DNA of 64,000 bases from Amantichitinum ursilacus (GCF_001294205.1 NZ_LAQT01000008.1:227214-291213); one strand, 5' to 3'. Positions 27,534-36,721 are shown, numbered from the stretch's first letter. Translations and numbers: made by a program. The notes: generated by a model not told the origin, from the letters alone.

Positions 27534-28655
27534 TTAGAACCAGGTCTTCAGGCCACCCATCACGCGGTAGCTGTTTTGACCTGCGCCGTTGCTGCCGGTG
27601 GAACCGGTGTAGAAGGCGTCGTTGTCAGCGCTGACCGAGCCGTTGTCGTCGTTCTTGACGTAACGCGCGTCAACAAAGGCGATCGAGTGCTTGGACAGGT
27701 TGTAGTTGTAGCGAGCATCAACAGCTTGCGAACCGCTATCGCCAATTTCACCACCGTTGGTGAAGTTGGTGCCTTGGCCCTTGACGTTACCCAGATTGAA
27801 GTAGGTCAGGTAGAAGCCATGCTTGCCGTACTGGTAGGTACCTTGAGCCAGCCACATGTCTTGACGGATTTCGCTGCCGTCATTGGTCAGTTGAGCGCGC
27901 TTGAAGCCGCCACCCAGACCGAAGCCATCACCAAACTTGTAGTTGGCGCCAGCGTACCAGTTGGTGCTGTCCGGACCGGTGGTTGCCGCGTTGCCCCACA
28001 GGCTGGTACCTGCCGCAGCCGGTACGGAGTTGATGCCGTCGGACAGAACGTCATTGTTGTCGATGTTGAAACGACGTTGGTACGTACCCTGGACGCCCAG
28101 ACCATTCCACTTGTAGTTAGCGGCGATGTCGTAGCCCTTGTTGCCGCTCTTGCTCTGATTTTCCATCAGGTAAGCAGCAGATGCTTGCAGGCCGTAGAAC
28201 TCCGGCGTGTCGTAGCGGAAGGTGGAACGTGCGTAGTTGGACTGACCGAAGCCGTAGTCACGCGCCAGCCATTCAGCACCGGTGTCACCGTAGGTGGTGT
28301 CGAGGGTGTCGTACGACGGGGTGGTGATGTTACCGGAACGGAAAGTACCGTAGTCGCCGCTCAGGCCAATATAAGCCTGACGGTTGCCCCAGTTGGATTG
28401 ACCACCTTGGGTACGGCCGCTTTGCGTGTTCAGCACTTCTTGCTCAACGCGCCAGATCAGCTTGCCACCGGCATCCAGCTTGTCGGTGCCGGAAACGCCG
28501 ATTACTGCGTCATAGGTAATGCCAGCGGCTTTGGAATCACCGGCTTTGAGCCATTGCACGCCACCTTCGACGTTACCGTCGATGGTTACGTCGGCAAAAG
28601 CGGCGCCTGCGCCGAGGGCCAGAGAGATAGCGACTGCGATGTATTTGGTTTTCAT
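27534..28655 (-). CDS. Gram-negative outer-membrane porin
   Basis: This 373-aa protein has a ~24-residue signal peptide (MKTKYIAVAISLALGAGAAFA) and a beta-barrel sequence with alternating hydrophobic strands, ending in the required C-terminal Phe (GGLKTWF). It fits the general trimeric porins of betaproteobacteria (porin_4/OmpC type). The constriction-loop region carries GDTGAEWLARDYGFGQSNYARST. The ATG at 28655 is decided by AAAGGAGA 7 bp upstream; an in-frame upstream extension is ignored. It probably mediates passive diffusion of small solutes. Codon use is biased to common codons, consistent with high expression. Confidence 0.93.
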   Translation of the reverse strand: MKTKYIAVAISLALGAGAAFADVTIDGNVEGGVQWLKAGDSKAAGITYDAVIGVSGTDKLDAGGKLIWRVEQEVLNTQSGRTQGGQSNWGNRQAYIGLSGDYGTFRSGNITTPSYDTLDTTYGDTGAEWLARDYGFGQSNYARSTFRYDTPEFYGLQASAAYLMENQSKSGNKGYDIAANYKWNGLGVQGTYQRRFNIDNNDVLSDGINSVPAAAGTSLWGNAATTGPDSTNWYAGANYKFGDGFGLGGGFKRAQLTNDGSEIRQDMWLAQGTYQYGKHGFYLTYFNLGNVKGQGTNFTNGGEIGDSGSQAVDARYNYNLSKHSIAFVDARYVKNDDNGSVSADNDAFYTGSTGSNGAGQNSYRVMGGLKTWF

Positions 28656-29067
28656 ATTAGTTTCTCCTTTGTGCTGTCCGTCTATTAGGCTGAGCGGTTG
28701 TAACCGCAACCTGGAAGGCAGTTTAAGGAGGGGGGGTGTCATACGCCCGTAACTAATGCCCGCACCAGAATGTGAATTTTTACGGAATTTTTGGCGAAAC
28801 TCGCACTACGCACGTGCGTGTTATATTCGGAATGAGAGTTTTCTGAAACAGGCCGGAAACGCCGATAGAACGTAGGAAAAGGATGATTGCAACCAGCAGT
28901 AATTCGCACAGGCGCTGGTCAGCCAACGCGTCATGTTCTAATGTTTCGCATTGATTCAGAATAAACCTGAAATTGGCTTGATCCTCGTCAAGCAAATAAC
29001 AGGTAAACCGTAGACCAGAAACTGCGCGTGCGCGCGGTTTGGCGGCATGGCCGCAGGAGGAAATTGC
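28656..29067. other. Intergenic region, porin to REC-HATPase gene
   Basis: 412 bp without a gene. It contains a 14-bp dyad in the porin leader (GCGGTT-GT-AACCGC, 28694-28707) and an FNR-like half-matching dyad at 28978-28991 (TTGAT-CCTC-GTCAA, one mismatch to TTGAT-N4-ATCAA). Both are candidates only. Confidence 0.4.
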
Positions 29068-29979
29068 ATGATGGAAGCGGGCTCCGCCGAGCGCAAACCG
29101 CGATTGCTGATCGTCGATGACGAACCGTTCAATCTTGAAATCCTGAGCGAACATCTTGCCGATGCCAACTATGAGGTCGTGACCGCAGAAGACGGCGAAG
29201 CCGCCTGGGATTTGCTGGCGCGCGATCGCGCCTTCGACGCCATCCTGCTGGATCGCATGATGCCGCGCATGGATGGCATGGCCTTGCTGGCGCGGCTCAA
29301 GCAGCAGCCCGAGTTGTTGCAGGTGCCCGTCATCATGCAAACCGCCGTGGGCGCGGCCGAGAATGTGCGCGAAGGTCTGGCGGCCGGTGCTTATTATTAT
29401 CTGATCAAGCCATTTCAGCGCGACATGCTGCTGGCCATCGTCGGCGCGGCGGTCGACTTCTATAAAGAAAAGCGCCAGCTCGAACAGCAACTGGTCAGTC
29501 AGGCGGGCAGCTATGGCTTGCTGGTACGCGGCGAGTTCTGCTTTCGCACACTCGAAGAAGCGCGCCAACTCACGCTACTGCTATCGCATGCCTGCCCGGA
29601 ACCGCAACGCGTGGCGCTGGGCTTGTCCGAACTGCTGGTCAACGCAGTGGAGCACGGCAATCTGGCTATCCGCTACAGCGAAAAGACGCGCTTGCTGCAA
29701 CAAGGCCGTTGGCAGGACGAGATTGAAGCGCGCCTGGCCAACCCGACCTATGCGGCGCGCCAGGTGCATGTGGGTTTTGTGCGCACCGCCAACGAGATCA
29801 CGGTCACCATCACTGACGAAGGCGAAGGCTTTGATTGGCGGCCGTTTCTGGAATTTTCGCCCGAACGCGCGTTTGATCCGCACGGCCGTGGGATCTCGAT
29901 GGCACGGATGTTGTCGTTTGACCAGATCGAATACCAAGGCAACGGCAACCAGGTGGTGGCGCGCGTCAGCAAGGCCTGA
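29068..29979 (+). CDS. Receiver-HATPase (RsbW-like) signalling protein
   Basis: This 303-aa cytoplasmic protein has a complete receiver domain (residues 10-135; LLIVDDE, phospho-Asp in ILLDRMMP, Thr/Lys in QTAVG and LIKPF). A short linker leads to a GHKL ATPase of the anti-sigma/serine-kinase type (N box ELLVNAVEHGN, G1 DEGEGFD, G2 HGRGI). There is no PP2C phosphatase domain, unlike the HsbR-like protein at 49481, with which it shares both other domains. It may act as a phosphorylation-gated kinase of a STAS protein. AGGAGG lies 7 bp before ATG 29068. Confidence 0.83.
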   Translation: MMEAGSAERKPRLLIVDDEPFNLEILSEHLADANYEVVTAEDGEAAWDLLARDRAFDAILLDRMMPRMDGMALLARLKQQPELLQVPVIMQTAVGAAENVREGLAAGAYYYLIKPFQRDMLLAIVGAAVDFYKEKRQLEQQLVSQAGSYGLLVRGEFCFRTLEEARQLTLLLSHACPEPQRVALGLSELLVNAVEHGNLAIRYSEKTRLLQQGRWQDEIEARLANPTYAARQVHVGFVRTANEITVTITDEGEGFDWRPFLEFSPERAFDPHGRGISMARMLSFDQIEYQGNGNQVVARVSKA

Positions 29980-30002
29980 TGGATGCAGCCGTAGCAAAAA
30001 CG

Positions 30003-30027
30003 AATGAGGGCGCAGACCCTCATTTTT
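30003..30027 (+). terminator. Rho-independent terminator
   Basis: AATGAGGG-CGCAGA-CCCTCATTTTTT, 24 bp after the REC-HATPase stop. Confidence 0.88.
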
Positions 30028-30056
30028 TATGGCTGCTGGTTTGCTACCCGGCGGGT

Positions 30057-30842
30057 TTATTCCAGAATCTCGACCGGCATGCCTACGCGCAGCAAGCCGC
30101 TGGTTTCGGCGATGACGTTCTGACCAAACTCTGCGCCTTCCGCGCCTTTGCGACGTTTGGCCAGCGTGCGCAGTGGTTCCTGGTCGGCTGACTTTTCTGC
30201 GGTAATCGGGTCGACGGTGGTAAATACACAGCGCCCACAGGGCTTGGCGACGCGCAGGATCACGTCGCCAATACGGATACGCTTCCAGCCATCTTCCGCA
30301 AACGCTGCACTACCGCCCACCACCAGATTGGGCCGGAACCGCGCCATCGCCAGATCGCGACCTACCCAACTGCTGAGTTCCTGGCGCGAGGCTTCGCCGA
30401 TCAACAAAATCGGAAAGCCATCAGCAAACGACAGCGGCACTTCTGGCGCGCTGCGCACGCGGCGTTGGGTGTCATTAGTCGCCAGCAAGCGCGCCGGGCG
30501 GCCCAGATACTGGCTAAACCAGGTATCCGCCTCATCCGCGCCAGCCCATGCGCCAAAAGTGTCTTTCCACACCGATGCGGTGTGCGGCTGGGCAAACTGC
30601 GTCAGATTGACCACCAGCTCGGGCTGGCCCGGCGCGCGTAAGGTCAGCGTGTCGATGCCTACCTCCGCCGTCACTTGCACCAGTTCGGGATGTTCGCGCC
30701 CGGTAACCAGACGGCCATTCAAATCGGCCACCATCCAGGCGCGATCATGCGGCAAACCCAGCGGCGTTATTTGCGACTGAGTAACGGCAATGCCAGCGAT
30801 GGATTTGATCGGGTAATAGAACAGGGCGTCGAGTGTGGGCAT
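30057..30842 (-). CDS. MOSC domain protein (YcbX-like)
   Basis: This 261-aa protein has an N-terminal MOSC_N beta-barrel domain (YYPIKSIAGI near residue 10) and a C-terminal MOSC domain with the molybdenum-ligand cysteine in KPCGRCVFTTVD (near residue 205). Such proteins bind sulfurated molybdenum cofactor and reduce N-hydroxylated compounds (YcbX) or relay sulfur. It lacks the ferredoxin domain of E. coli YcbX, so an electron-donor partner would be separate. GGAGA lies 7 bp before the ATG. The gene is far from the mod operon. Confidence 0.88.
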   Translation of the reverse strand: MPTLDALFYYPIKSIAGIAVTQSQITPLGLPHDRAWMVADLNGRLVTGREHPELVQVTAEVGIDTLTLRAPGQPELVVNLTQFAQPHTASVWKDTFGAWAGADEADTWFSQYLGRPARLLATNDTQRRVRSAPEVPLSFADGFPILLIGEASRQELSSWVGRDLAMARFRPNLVVGGSAAFAEDGWKRIRIGDVILRVAKPCGRCVFTTVDPITAEKSADQEPLRTLAKRRKGAEGAEFGQNVIAETSGLLRVGMPVEILE

Positions 30843-30883
30843 GGCGTTCTCCGGTTAGCGCCAGGCAGCTTAAAGGCGCGCCG

Positions 30884-33151
30884 TTAACGTGTAAACCAGT
30901 AGTGCGGCCGCCAGTCACGCCAGCCATGAATGCGCATCGGCTGGCCTGAGTCGATGATGATTGCGCCGTCCAGATCAGTGCGCAGCGCCTTGCTACCCGC
31001 TGCGGCATAACGCTGTTCGATTTCGGGATGCGGATGGTTAAAACGGTTGAGATAACCCGCCGAATAGATCACCCACTGCGGTTGCGTCGCATGGACAAAA
31101 TCTTGCGACGACGAGGTGCGGCTACCGTGATGACCAGCCACCACCACGTCATAACGCGGCAGCGCGTGTTGCTGGATCAGCTCAGCTTCTTGCGCCTTGC
31201 CGATATCGGCCGGGATAAGGATGCGTGTGTGTGCGGTGCTGACTTGCAGCACGCAAGAGCCGGCATTGTCGTCCGCAGCCACGGTATCGGGCGGCGGCCA
31301 CAACATGCTGAACTGCACGCCATCCCAGTCCCAGCGCTGGCCAGCCTGGCAAGCTTGCTGCGCACGTTGTTGCAGGGCGGGCACATCGGGCGCAAGGCTG
31401 CCGACGATTTCGCTTACCGGCACGGTCTTTAACAAGGCCGCGACACCCCCGGCGTGATCACTATCCGCATGCGACACCACCAGCGTATCCAGCGCCGCGA
31501 TGCCGTAGCGCCGTAGCAAAGGCAGGATAGTGCGTTGTGCCTGGCCAGGGCGGCCGGTGTCGAAAAGCAAAGTGTGTTCACGCGTTTGCACCAGCACGGC
31601 CAGGCCTTGGCCCACGTCAATGACCGTGGCACGGAACTCGCCCGCAGTAACCGGCGGCGGCTGCAGTGTAAACATGGGTAACAACATGAATAGCGCCAGC
31701 GGCCGGCCCGGCGCCCCGCGCGGTGCCAGCGCCAGCAGGATACCTAGCGCGGCGGGTAGCAAAGTCCAGCCTGGTGGCGGCGTCAGCCACGGTGCGGGCA
31801 GCCAGGCGATCGTTTGCGTGATCAGCCAGTCGGTGAACGCAAACACGCGCTCGGCTGCCCGCAATGCATAGCCGGTGGGGTCAAGGAGTCCCAACAAGGT
31901 GAGTGGCACCACCAACAGACTGACCAAAGGCACGGCGAGGGCATTGGCCAGCGGTGACGCCAATGGCAATCGGCCAAACAGATAAAGCAGTGCGGGTAGC
32001 GTGGCGAGCGTGGCGGCGATCTCGGTGCGGCCCAGGTTGCGCCATCCTTTTAGCGGCGCCATGCGATTGCCACCCAACCACAGCAAACCGCCCACGGCCA
32101 GGAACGACAGCCACAAGCCTGCCGTGCCGGCCGCCAGTGGATCAAACAGCAACACCACGGAGAGCGTCAGCAGCCAGATCGTGCCGGCAGCCCAGCGGCG
32201 TCCACTTAATAAGCAGAGCACCGCAATACTCAGCATTAATACCGCGCGTTGCGTGGGTACGCTCAGACCTGCAAGTGCGCTATAGCCCAGTGCCGCAACC
32301 CAGCCGCAGCTCAAACGCCACGCAGGCAGCCGGACCCGTTGCGTGATGGCGGGAATCGAGCGTAATACCCAGCCCGTCAGCGCGCTGACCAGGCCCGCCA
32401 CCATTGCGATGTGCAAGCCGGAGATCACCAGCAAATGCGAGGTGCCCGCCGCGGCAAAGCGCTCCCATAAATCCGGCTCCACGCCACGACGGTCGCCGAC
32501 CGCTTCTGCGACTATCACGCCCGCGTACGGCGAGCCCGGCAATACGCGCTGGATGCGGGCGGCGATCTGCGCGCGCAGTTGGTCCCCCCGGGCTTGCCAC
32601 GCCAGGCCGGGCAAGCGCGTGCCCATGCGCACCGTCGCACTGGCGCCCAAGCCCTGCTGCAACATCCAGGCTTCCTGATCGAATCCACCCGGATTCTGCT
32701 GGCCGTGCGGTCGTTTCAGTTTTAGCGCAAGGCGCCAGCGGCTGGCCGCGATGACCTCGGGATGCTCGCCGTACCAGTGCACGGCAATCCGCCGGGGCAA
32801 GTCGGGCGTCGCCGTGACGAAGACAAAGCTGCGGCCATAGCGGTCGCTGTGCGGCAGGCCGCTGATATAACCCTCGGCGAAGATCACCCGGCCTTCATCC
32901 GCCGTGCTCAGTCGATCCGCCAGCCGCACGTGGGCGCGCAAACTGGCATAAGCAAAGCCCAGCAGCGCCAGTCCCGCCAATGTGCATGCCCAGCGCCAGC
33001 GTGGCCCTGCGCAGGCCCCGGCGAGCGTCAATGCCGCACCGCAGGGCAGCAGTGCCAGCAGTACGCTGGCAGGTGGCAACGCGGGTAGCAGCGCCACGGC
33101 GCAAATGCCGGCAATCAGCGCCAGCAGCGCAAATGAATAGAGAGATGACAT
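30884..33151 (-). CDS. comEC: DNA internalisation protein ComEC/Rec2
   Basis: This 755-aa polytopic membrane protein carries the three ComEC parts: N-terminal membrane/OB region (DUF4131, about 1-190), the Competence helical domain (about 200-480; ISGLHIAMVAGL is the hallmark), and a C-terminal metallo-beta-lactamase domain (VVSHADSDHAGG and AGHHGSRTSSS). It forms the channel for single-stranded DNA uptake in natural transformation. ATG 33151 is preferred to an upstream in-frame start because it begins directly at the first helix. It is intact, so transformation competence is possible. Confidence 0.92.
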   Translation of the reverse strand: MSSLYSFALLALIAGICAVALLPALPPASVLLALLPCGAALTLAGACAGPRWRWACTLAGLALLGFAYASLRAHVRLADRLSTADEGRVIFAEGYISGLPHSDRYGRSFVFVTATPDLPRRIAVHWYGEHPEVIAASRWRLALKLKRPHGQQNPGGFDQEAWMLQQGLGASATVRMGTRLPGLAWQARGDQLRAQIAARIQRVLPGSPYAGVIVAEAVGDRRGVEPDLWERFAAAGTSHLLVISGLHIAMVAGLVSALTGWVLRSIPAITQRVRLPAWRLSCGWVAALGYSALAGLSVPTQRAVLMLSIAVLCLLSGRRWAAGTIWLLTLSVVLLFDPLAAGTAGLWLSFLAVGGLLWLGGNRMAPLKGWRNLGRTEIAATLATLPALLYLFGRLPLASPLANALAVPLVSLLVVPLTLLGLLDPTGYALRAAERVFAFTDWLITQTIAWLPAPWLTPPPGWTLLPAALGILLALAPRGAPGRPLALFMLLPMFTLQPPPVTAGEFRATVIDVGQGLAVLVQTREHTLLFDTGRPGQAQRTILPLLRRYGIAALDTLVVSHADSDHAGGVAALLKTVPVSEIVGSLAPDVPALQQRAQQACQAGQRWDWDGVQFSMLWPPPDTVAADDNAGSCVLQVSTAHTRILIPADIGKAQEAELIQQHALPRYDVVVAGHHGSRTSSSQDFVHATQPQWVIYSAGYLNRFNHPHPEIEQRYAAAGSKALRTDLDGAIIIDSGQPMRIHGWRDWRPHYWFTR

Positions 33152-33295
33152 GGGCGCACAGCCTGCCCGTTGCCATCGGTCCGCGGCCAGCTCTGTCCGC
33201 CGCATCTTTGCGACATATCAAACCACGGCGGAAACCTCTGATTTGTCCGATGCCCCTGCAGCGCGCCCGCAAAGCCATCTGCTACACTGCCGGGC

Positions 33296-34471
33296 ATGAA
33301 AATTCATGACTGTGATGTGTTGATTATCGGGGGCGGCCTGGTGGGCGCGGCGCTGGCCTGCGCATTACGCGATACCGCCTTGTCCGTCATGGTACTGGAA
33401 GGCCGCGCGCCCGAAATCGAATGGGACGCCGCCAGCTGGGACAGTCGCATTTATGCCATCAGCCCGGCCAGCCGCCGCTTTCTGACTGGCATCGGCGCAT
33501 GGCAGCAACTGGATGCCGCCCGCACGCAGCGCGTGGGCCAGATGCTGATTACCGGGGATGACCGTCGCGCCAGGCTTGATTTTGACGCCACTGCAGCGGG
33601 TGCGGACGAACTGGCGCGCATTGTCGAATCGCGCGAACTGCAGCGCGCACTATGGCAAACCGCCGCTACGGCCCCGAATGTGCAATTGCTGGCGGGCGTC
33701 AAACCGACCGGAATGCAGTTTGATCAGGCCGACGCGACCATCACTCTGGACGATGGCCGTTGTTTGTCCAGCAGGCTTGTCGTGGGTGCGGATGGCGTGC
33801 AGTCCTGGGTACGCCAGCAGGTGGGCATCGATGCGCAAGTGCGCCCGTACCAGCAATGGGGCGTGGTGGCCAATTTTGAATGCGCCAAGCCGCATCTGGG
33901 CATGGCGCGCCAATGGTTTTTTGACGACGGCATTCTGGCCTGGCTGCCGTTGCCCGGTAACCGCATTTCGATGGTCTGGTCGTGCAATGACGCCACCCGA
34001 GCCGAGCTGCTGGCGCTGGATGCCGCAGCGCTGTGCGAACGCGTAGCCACGGCGGGCGATAACGCGCTGGGCGCCTTGCAACTGCTGACCCCGGCGGCGG
34101 CATTTCCGCTGCGGCTGGTGCATGTCTCCGAACTGGTGCGGCCCAATCTGGCGCTGGTGGGCGACGCGGCGCATGGCGTGCATCCGCTGGCCGGGCAGGG
34201 CGTCAATCTGGGCTTTGGCGACGTTGAGCAGTTGGCCCGTGTACTGAAAGCCGAACCTTCGGCACGCTGTGGTGATCTGATGGTGTTGCGGCGTTATGCC
34301 CGCGCGCGCCGCGAAAGTATTTATCTGATGCAGGGCGTCACGCACGCGCTGCAGCATCTGTTTAATAACCAGAATTCGCTGCTCAAACCCTTGCGTAATT
34401 TCGGGTTGGGGCTGACTGATCAATTGACGTGGCTTAAGCAACAACTGATTCGCCACGCTATGGACTCTTAA
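33296..34471 (+). CDS. UbiH/COQ6-family FAD-dependent hydroxylase
   Basis: This 391-aa flavoprotein is a ubiquinone-pathway monooxygenase. It shows the Rossmann FAD motif IIGGGLVGAALACAL (residues 10-24), the DG segment VVGADGVQSWVR, and the second FAD motif GDAAHGVHPLAGQGVNLGFGD (near 293). The ubiH, ubiF and visC paralogues cannot be separated with confidence here. It is membrane-associated and hydroxylates the ubiquinone ring precursor. It lies 9 bp before dsbC, so the two are probably co-transcribed. Confidence 0.9.
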   Translation: MKIHDCDVLIIGGGLVGAALACALRDTALSVMVLEGRAPEIEWDAASWDSRIYAISPASRRFLTGIGAWQQLDAARTQRVGQMLITGDDRRARLDFDATAAGADELARIVESRELQRALWQTAATAPNVQLLAGVKPTGMQFDQADATITLDDGRCLSSRLVVGADGVQSWVRQQVGIDAQVRPYQQWGVVANFECAKPHLGMARQWFFDDGILAWLPLPGNRISMVWSCNDATRAELLALDAAALCERVATAGDNALGALQLLTPAAAFPLRLVHVSELVRPNLALVGDAAHGVHPLAGQGVNLGFGDVEQLARVLKAEPSARCGDLMVLRRYARARRESIYLMQGVTHALQHLFNNQNSLLKPLRNFGLGLTDQLTWLKQQLIRHAMDS

Positions 34472-34480
34472 GGACTCATC

Positions 34481-35242
34481 ATGTTGTTTGCAAAATGGGC
34501 ACGCCTGACCGTGCTGGCAGGTTTGATTGGCGTGACCGCATGCACCGCATCGGCCGCTGAAACCCCTACGGCCAAGCTGGTGCGCGACAAGTTGTCGCAG
34601 CAGTTGCAGGGCAAGGAAATCACCAGCGTCACACCGTCGCCGGTTAAAGGTTTGTACGAGGTCGTGCTCAATGGCCATTCGATTATTTATGTGGATGCCA
34701 AGGTCGATTACGTATTGTTGGGCGAAATGGTGGACATCAAAAACCGTGCAAGCATCACGCAGGCACGTATGGCTGAACTCAACCGCACCGATTTCAACAA
34801 GCTGCCGTTTGACCAGGCATTTAAAGAAGTACGTGGCAATGGCAGCCGCAAACTGGCCGTGTTCTCTGACCCCGATTGCCCGTTTTGCCACAAGCTGGAA
34901 AACGAATCGCTGGCCGGTGTGACCGACGTGACCATTTACACCTTCCTGTTCCCGCTCAATATCCACCCGGATGCCGAGCGCAAGTCCAGGCTGATCTGGT
35001 GTGCGCCTGATCGCGACGCCGCATGGCGCGCATGGATCGACAAGGGGGTGCTGCCGGAAAACGCCGGTACCTGCGATACGCCGATTGCCAAGAACCTGGC
35101 CTTGGGCGAGAAGATGGCCATCAACGGCACGCCCGCGCTAATCTTTGCCAATGGTCGTATTGTTTCGGGCGCGATCCCGAAAGAATCGCTGGAACCGATG
35201 CTGGCCAGCGGCGGCCCCGATGCCGCAGCGGCGCAGCAATAA
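34481..35242 (+). CDS. dsbC: Thiol:disulfide interchange protein DsbC
   Basis: This 253-aa periplasmic disulfide isomerase has an export signal (about 1-27), an N-terminal cystatin-like dimerisation domain, a helical linker, and a thioredoxin domain with active site CPFC (C133, C136) and cis-Pro loop INGTPAL. E. coli DsbC has CGYC; CPFC suggests altered redox potential. The signal could be cleaved by signal peptidase I (ASAA) or II, since VTAC ending at C21 is a fair lipobox. AAGGA lies about 8 bp before the ATG. A second disulfide (C175/C192) region is also visible. Confidence 0.9.
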   Translation: MLFAKWARLTVLAGLIGVTACTASAAETPTAKLVRDKLSQQLQGKEITSVTPSPVKGLYEVVLNGHSIIYVDAKVDYVLLGEMVDIKNRASITQARMAELNRTDFNKLPFDQAFKEVRGNGSRKLAVFSDPDCPFCHKLENESLAGVTDVTIYTFLFPLNIHPDAERKSRLIWCAPDRDAAWRAWIDKGVLPENAGTCDTPIAKNLALGEKMAINGTPALIFANGRIVSGAIPKESLEPMLASGGPDAAAAQQ

Positions 35243-35307
35243 GCGCGTAACGCCGTGATCGGGGCGGCAATGGCTGGGCAGATGAAAAGTCTGCGCAAAC
35301 ATTGATC

Positions 35308-35325
35308 TAACCCCAGGTGGGGTTA
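35308..35325. repeat. Short perfect inverted repeat
   Basis: TAACCCC-AGGT-GGGGTTA, 7-bp arms, between dsbC and its terminator. Could add to transcript end structure. Confidence 0.6.
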
Positions 35326-35337
35326 TGCCAAATCAAT

Positions 35338-35374
35338 AAAAATCCGGAACCTTGACCCGTTCCGGATTTTTTTT
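35338..35374 (+). terminator. Rho-independent terminator of ubi-dsbC transcript
   Basis: AAATCCGGAAC / GTTCCGGATTT stem with an eight-T run (35367-35374). The T run ends at the base before the ATG of the next gene. Confidence 0.92.
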
Positions 35375-35737
35375 ATGGCCAGCAAAACCGACGAGCTGCC
35401 GCGTCATCTGCTTTCCTATACGTTTAACAGCAACTATGTGCCGGTGCATCCGGGGCAGGTGCTGCAGCAATGGCTGGGCGGGGTGGATCTGGTTTACGCG
35501 GCGCGGCGCACCAGCATCAGCCAGACCATGTTGCTGCGCGTATTTGAAGGCCGCGCCGATATCACGCCGCTGATGGCGCTGCGGCTGAGCGATTCACTGG
35601 GCACCTCGCGCGCATTCTGGCTGCGTTTGCAGATGGAATGGGACCTGGCGCAGGCCGATATGCCCGAACGCGCGCGCGGGCTGCGCATTATTGAACGTGG
35701 GCCCAGCCGCAAGCGCAAAAAAAATCCGGAAGCCTGA
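35375..35737 (+). CDS. HigA-like XRE/addiction-module antidote protein, orphan
   Basis: This 120-aa protein has the HigA-type helix-turn-helix: HPGQVLQQWLGG (residues 27-38), ISQTMLLRVFEGRADITPLMALRLSDSLGTSRAFWLRLQMEWDLA. A basic tail (GPSRKRKKNPEA) follows. No HigB/RelE toxin gene lies on either side. The ATG directly follows the T run of a strong terminator and no ribosome binding site is present, so either a leaderless or read-through message is used, or the annotation of the start is wrong. Its last codons form the left arm of the next terminator. DNA-binding autoregulator is the family role. Confidence 0.75.
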   Translation: MASKTDELPRHLLSYTFNSNYVPVHPGQVLQQWLGGVDLVYAARRTSISQTMLLRVFEGRADITPLMALRLSDSLGTSRAFWLRLQMEWDLAQADMPERARGLRIIERGPSRKRKKNPEA

Positions 35738-35756
35738 GCGGGCTGCCGGATTTTTG
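35719..35756. terminator. Bidirectional terminator overlapping HTH gene end
   Basis: AAAATCCGG..AGCC / GGCT..CCGGATTTTT. It includes the stop codon of the HTH gene and also lies downstream of the convergent TraB/GumN gene. Confidence 0.85.
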
Positions 35757-35782
35757 CCTCATCCGCCAAAGCGGGAGCGAGT

Positions 35783-36721
35783 TTATTTGCTGGCGGCGGT
35801 GCTGGGCGTATCAACCACCGGCGTCAACGTATAGCCCGCCTTGCGCAGCAGATTGATCACGCCTTCCTTGCCGGGCAAATGCATTGCACCAATTGCGATA
35901 AAGGCATTGCCGGTGGTCAACGGCGCTTGCATGCGTTCTACAAAGCGGTGGTTGCGGTCCAGCAGCAGCGGGCCTTTCAGCCACTGGCTAAACCACGCGC
36001 TATCGGCCGCCGACATGCCCGGGTCGGGTTGCTCGGTCACTTTAGCCAGTCTGGCAAAATCGCGTGCCACATAAGCATCGACGGCTTCGGCTTGCTGGCG
36101 CACGGTGTCTTCAGGATGGTCGATCAGCGCGTACAACATGGCGTTTTGCTTGTCTTCGGGCATGCTGGCAAACAGACCCAGTTGCTCGGCGATGGTCTCA
36201 AAGCCTTGATAGTCCTTGCCGCCTTCCACCGACATTTTCGCCAGTAGCAAATCCAGCGGCAACTGCCCGCGTTCGCGCGGCGGCGTCATCATCAGCATCG
36301 CGGCGGCCCAGGTATACAAGCGGCGAGTGGCGATTTCGGGATATTCGCGCGCCTGCATTTGCGGCAGCAGCTTCTGGAAATGCGCGGCGTCGACGTGGTC
36401 GGACAGCAAATCGCCTTCGGGGCGGATTACCGTTTTGGCCAGCTCCATCATCATGCTGAAATCCATGCGTACTTCGGTGTACACGTGCTCCGAATTGGCA
36501 AAGGCCGTGCTGACCGGCTCGCTAAGCGTAGTAACGCGCGGATCGCCGACGTGGATGGTGCCAAACAGATAAGAAGCAGGCACGCCGCTCTTTTCGATTT
36601 TCCACAGCACCGCGCGCGGCAGGGTGTCGGCAGGGGCGGCGGCGCTGGCAGTGCTGGCCAGCAGGGGCAGCAGCAAGGCCATTGCGCTGAGGGCAATCTG
36701 GCGGGCAAAGCGGGCAAACAT
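35783..36721 (-). CDS. TraB/GumN family protein, exported
   Basis: This 312-aa protein has a signal peptide (residues 1-27, ending ASTASA) and a TraB/GumN (ChaN-related EreA-like) fold: LFGTIHVGDPRV near residue 52 and the closing motif FIAIGAMHLPGKEGVINLLRKAGY. The paired GTxH and GxxH segments are the predicted metal-site motifs of this family. Suggested activities are metallopeptidase-like, but unproven. ATG 36721 with GGAG 9 bp upstream is chosen over a TTG one codon earlier. Confidence 0.85.
   Translation of the reverse strand: MFARFARQIALSAMALLLPLLASTASAAAPADTLPRAVLWKIEKSGVPASYLFGTIHVGDPRVTTLSEPVSTAFANSEHVYTEVRMDFSMMMELAKTVIRPEGDLLSDHVDAAHFQKLLPQMQAREYPEIATRRLYTWAAAMLMMTPPRERGQLPLDLLLAKMSVEGGKDYQGFETIAEQLGLFASMPEDKQNAMLYALIDHPEDTVRQQAEAVDAYVARDFARLAKVTEQPDPGMSAADSAWFSQWLKGPLLLDRNHRFVERMQAPLTTGNAFIAIGAMHLPGKEGVINLLRKAGYTLTPVVDTPSTAASK

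Noticed and set aside
35375..35737. Complete HigBA toxin-antitoxin module
   Set aside because: Only the HigA-like half is present; the neighbours are dsbC and a TraB/GumN gene, and no RelE/HigB-like frame is seen on either strand.
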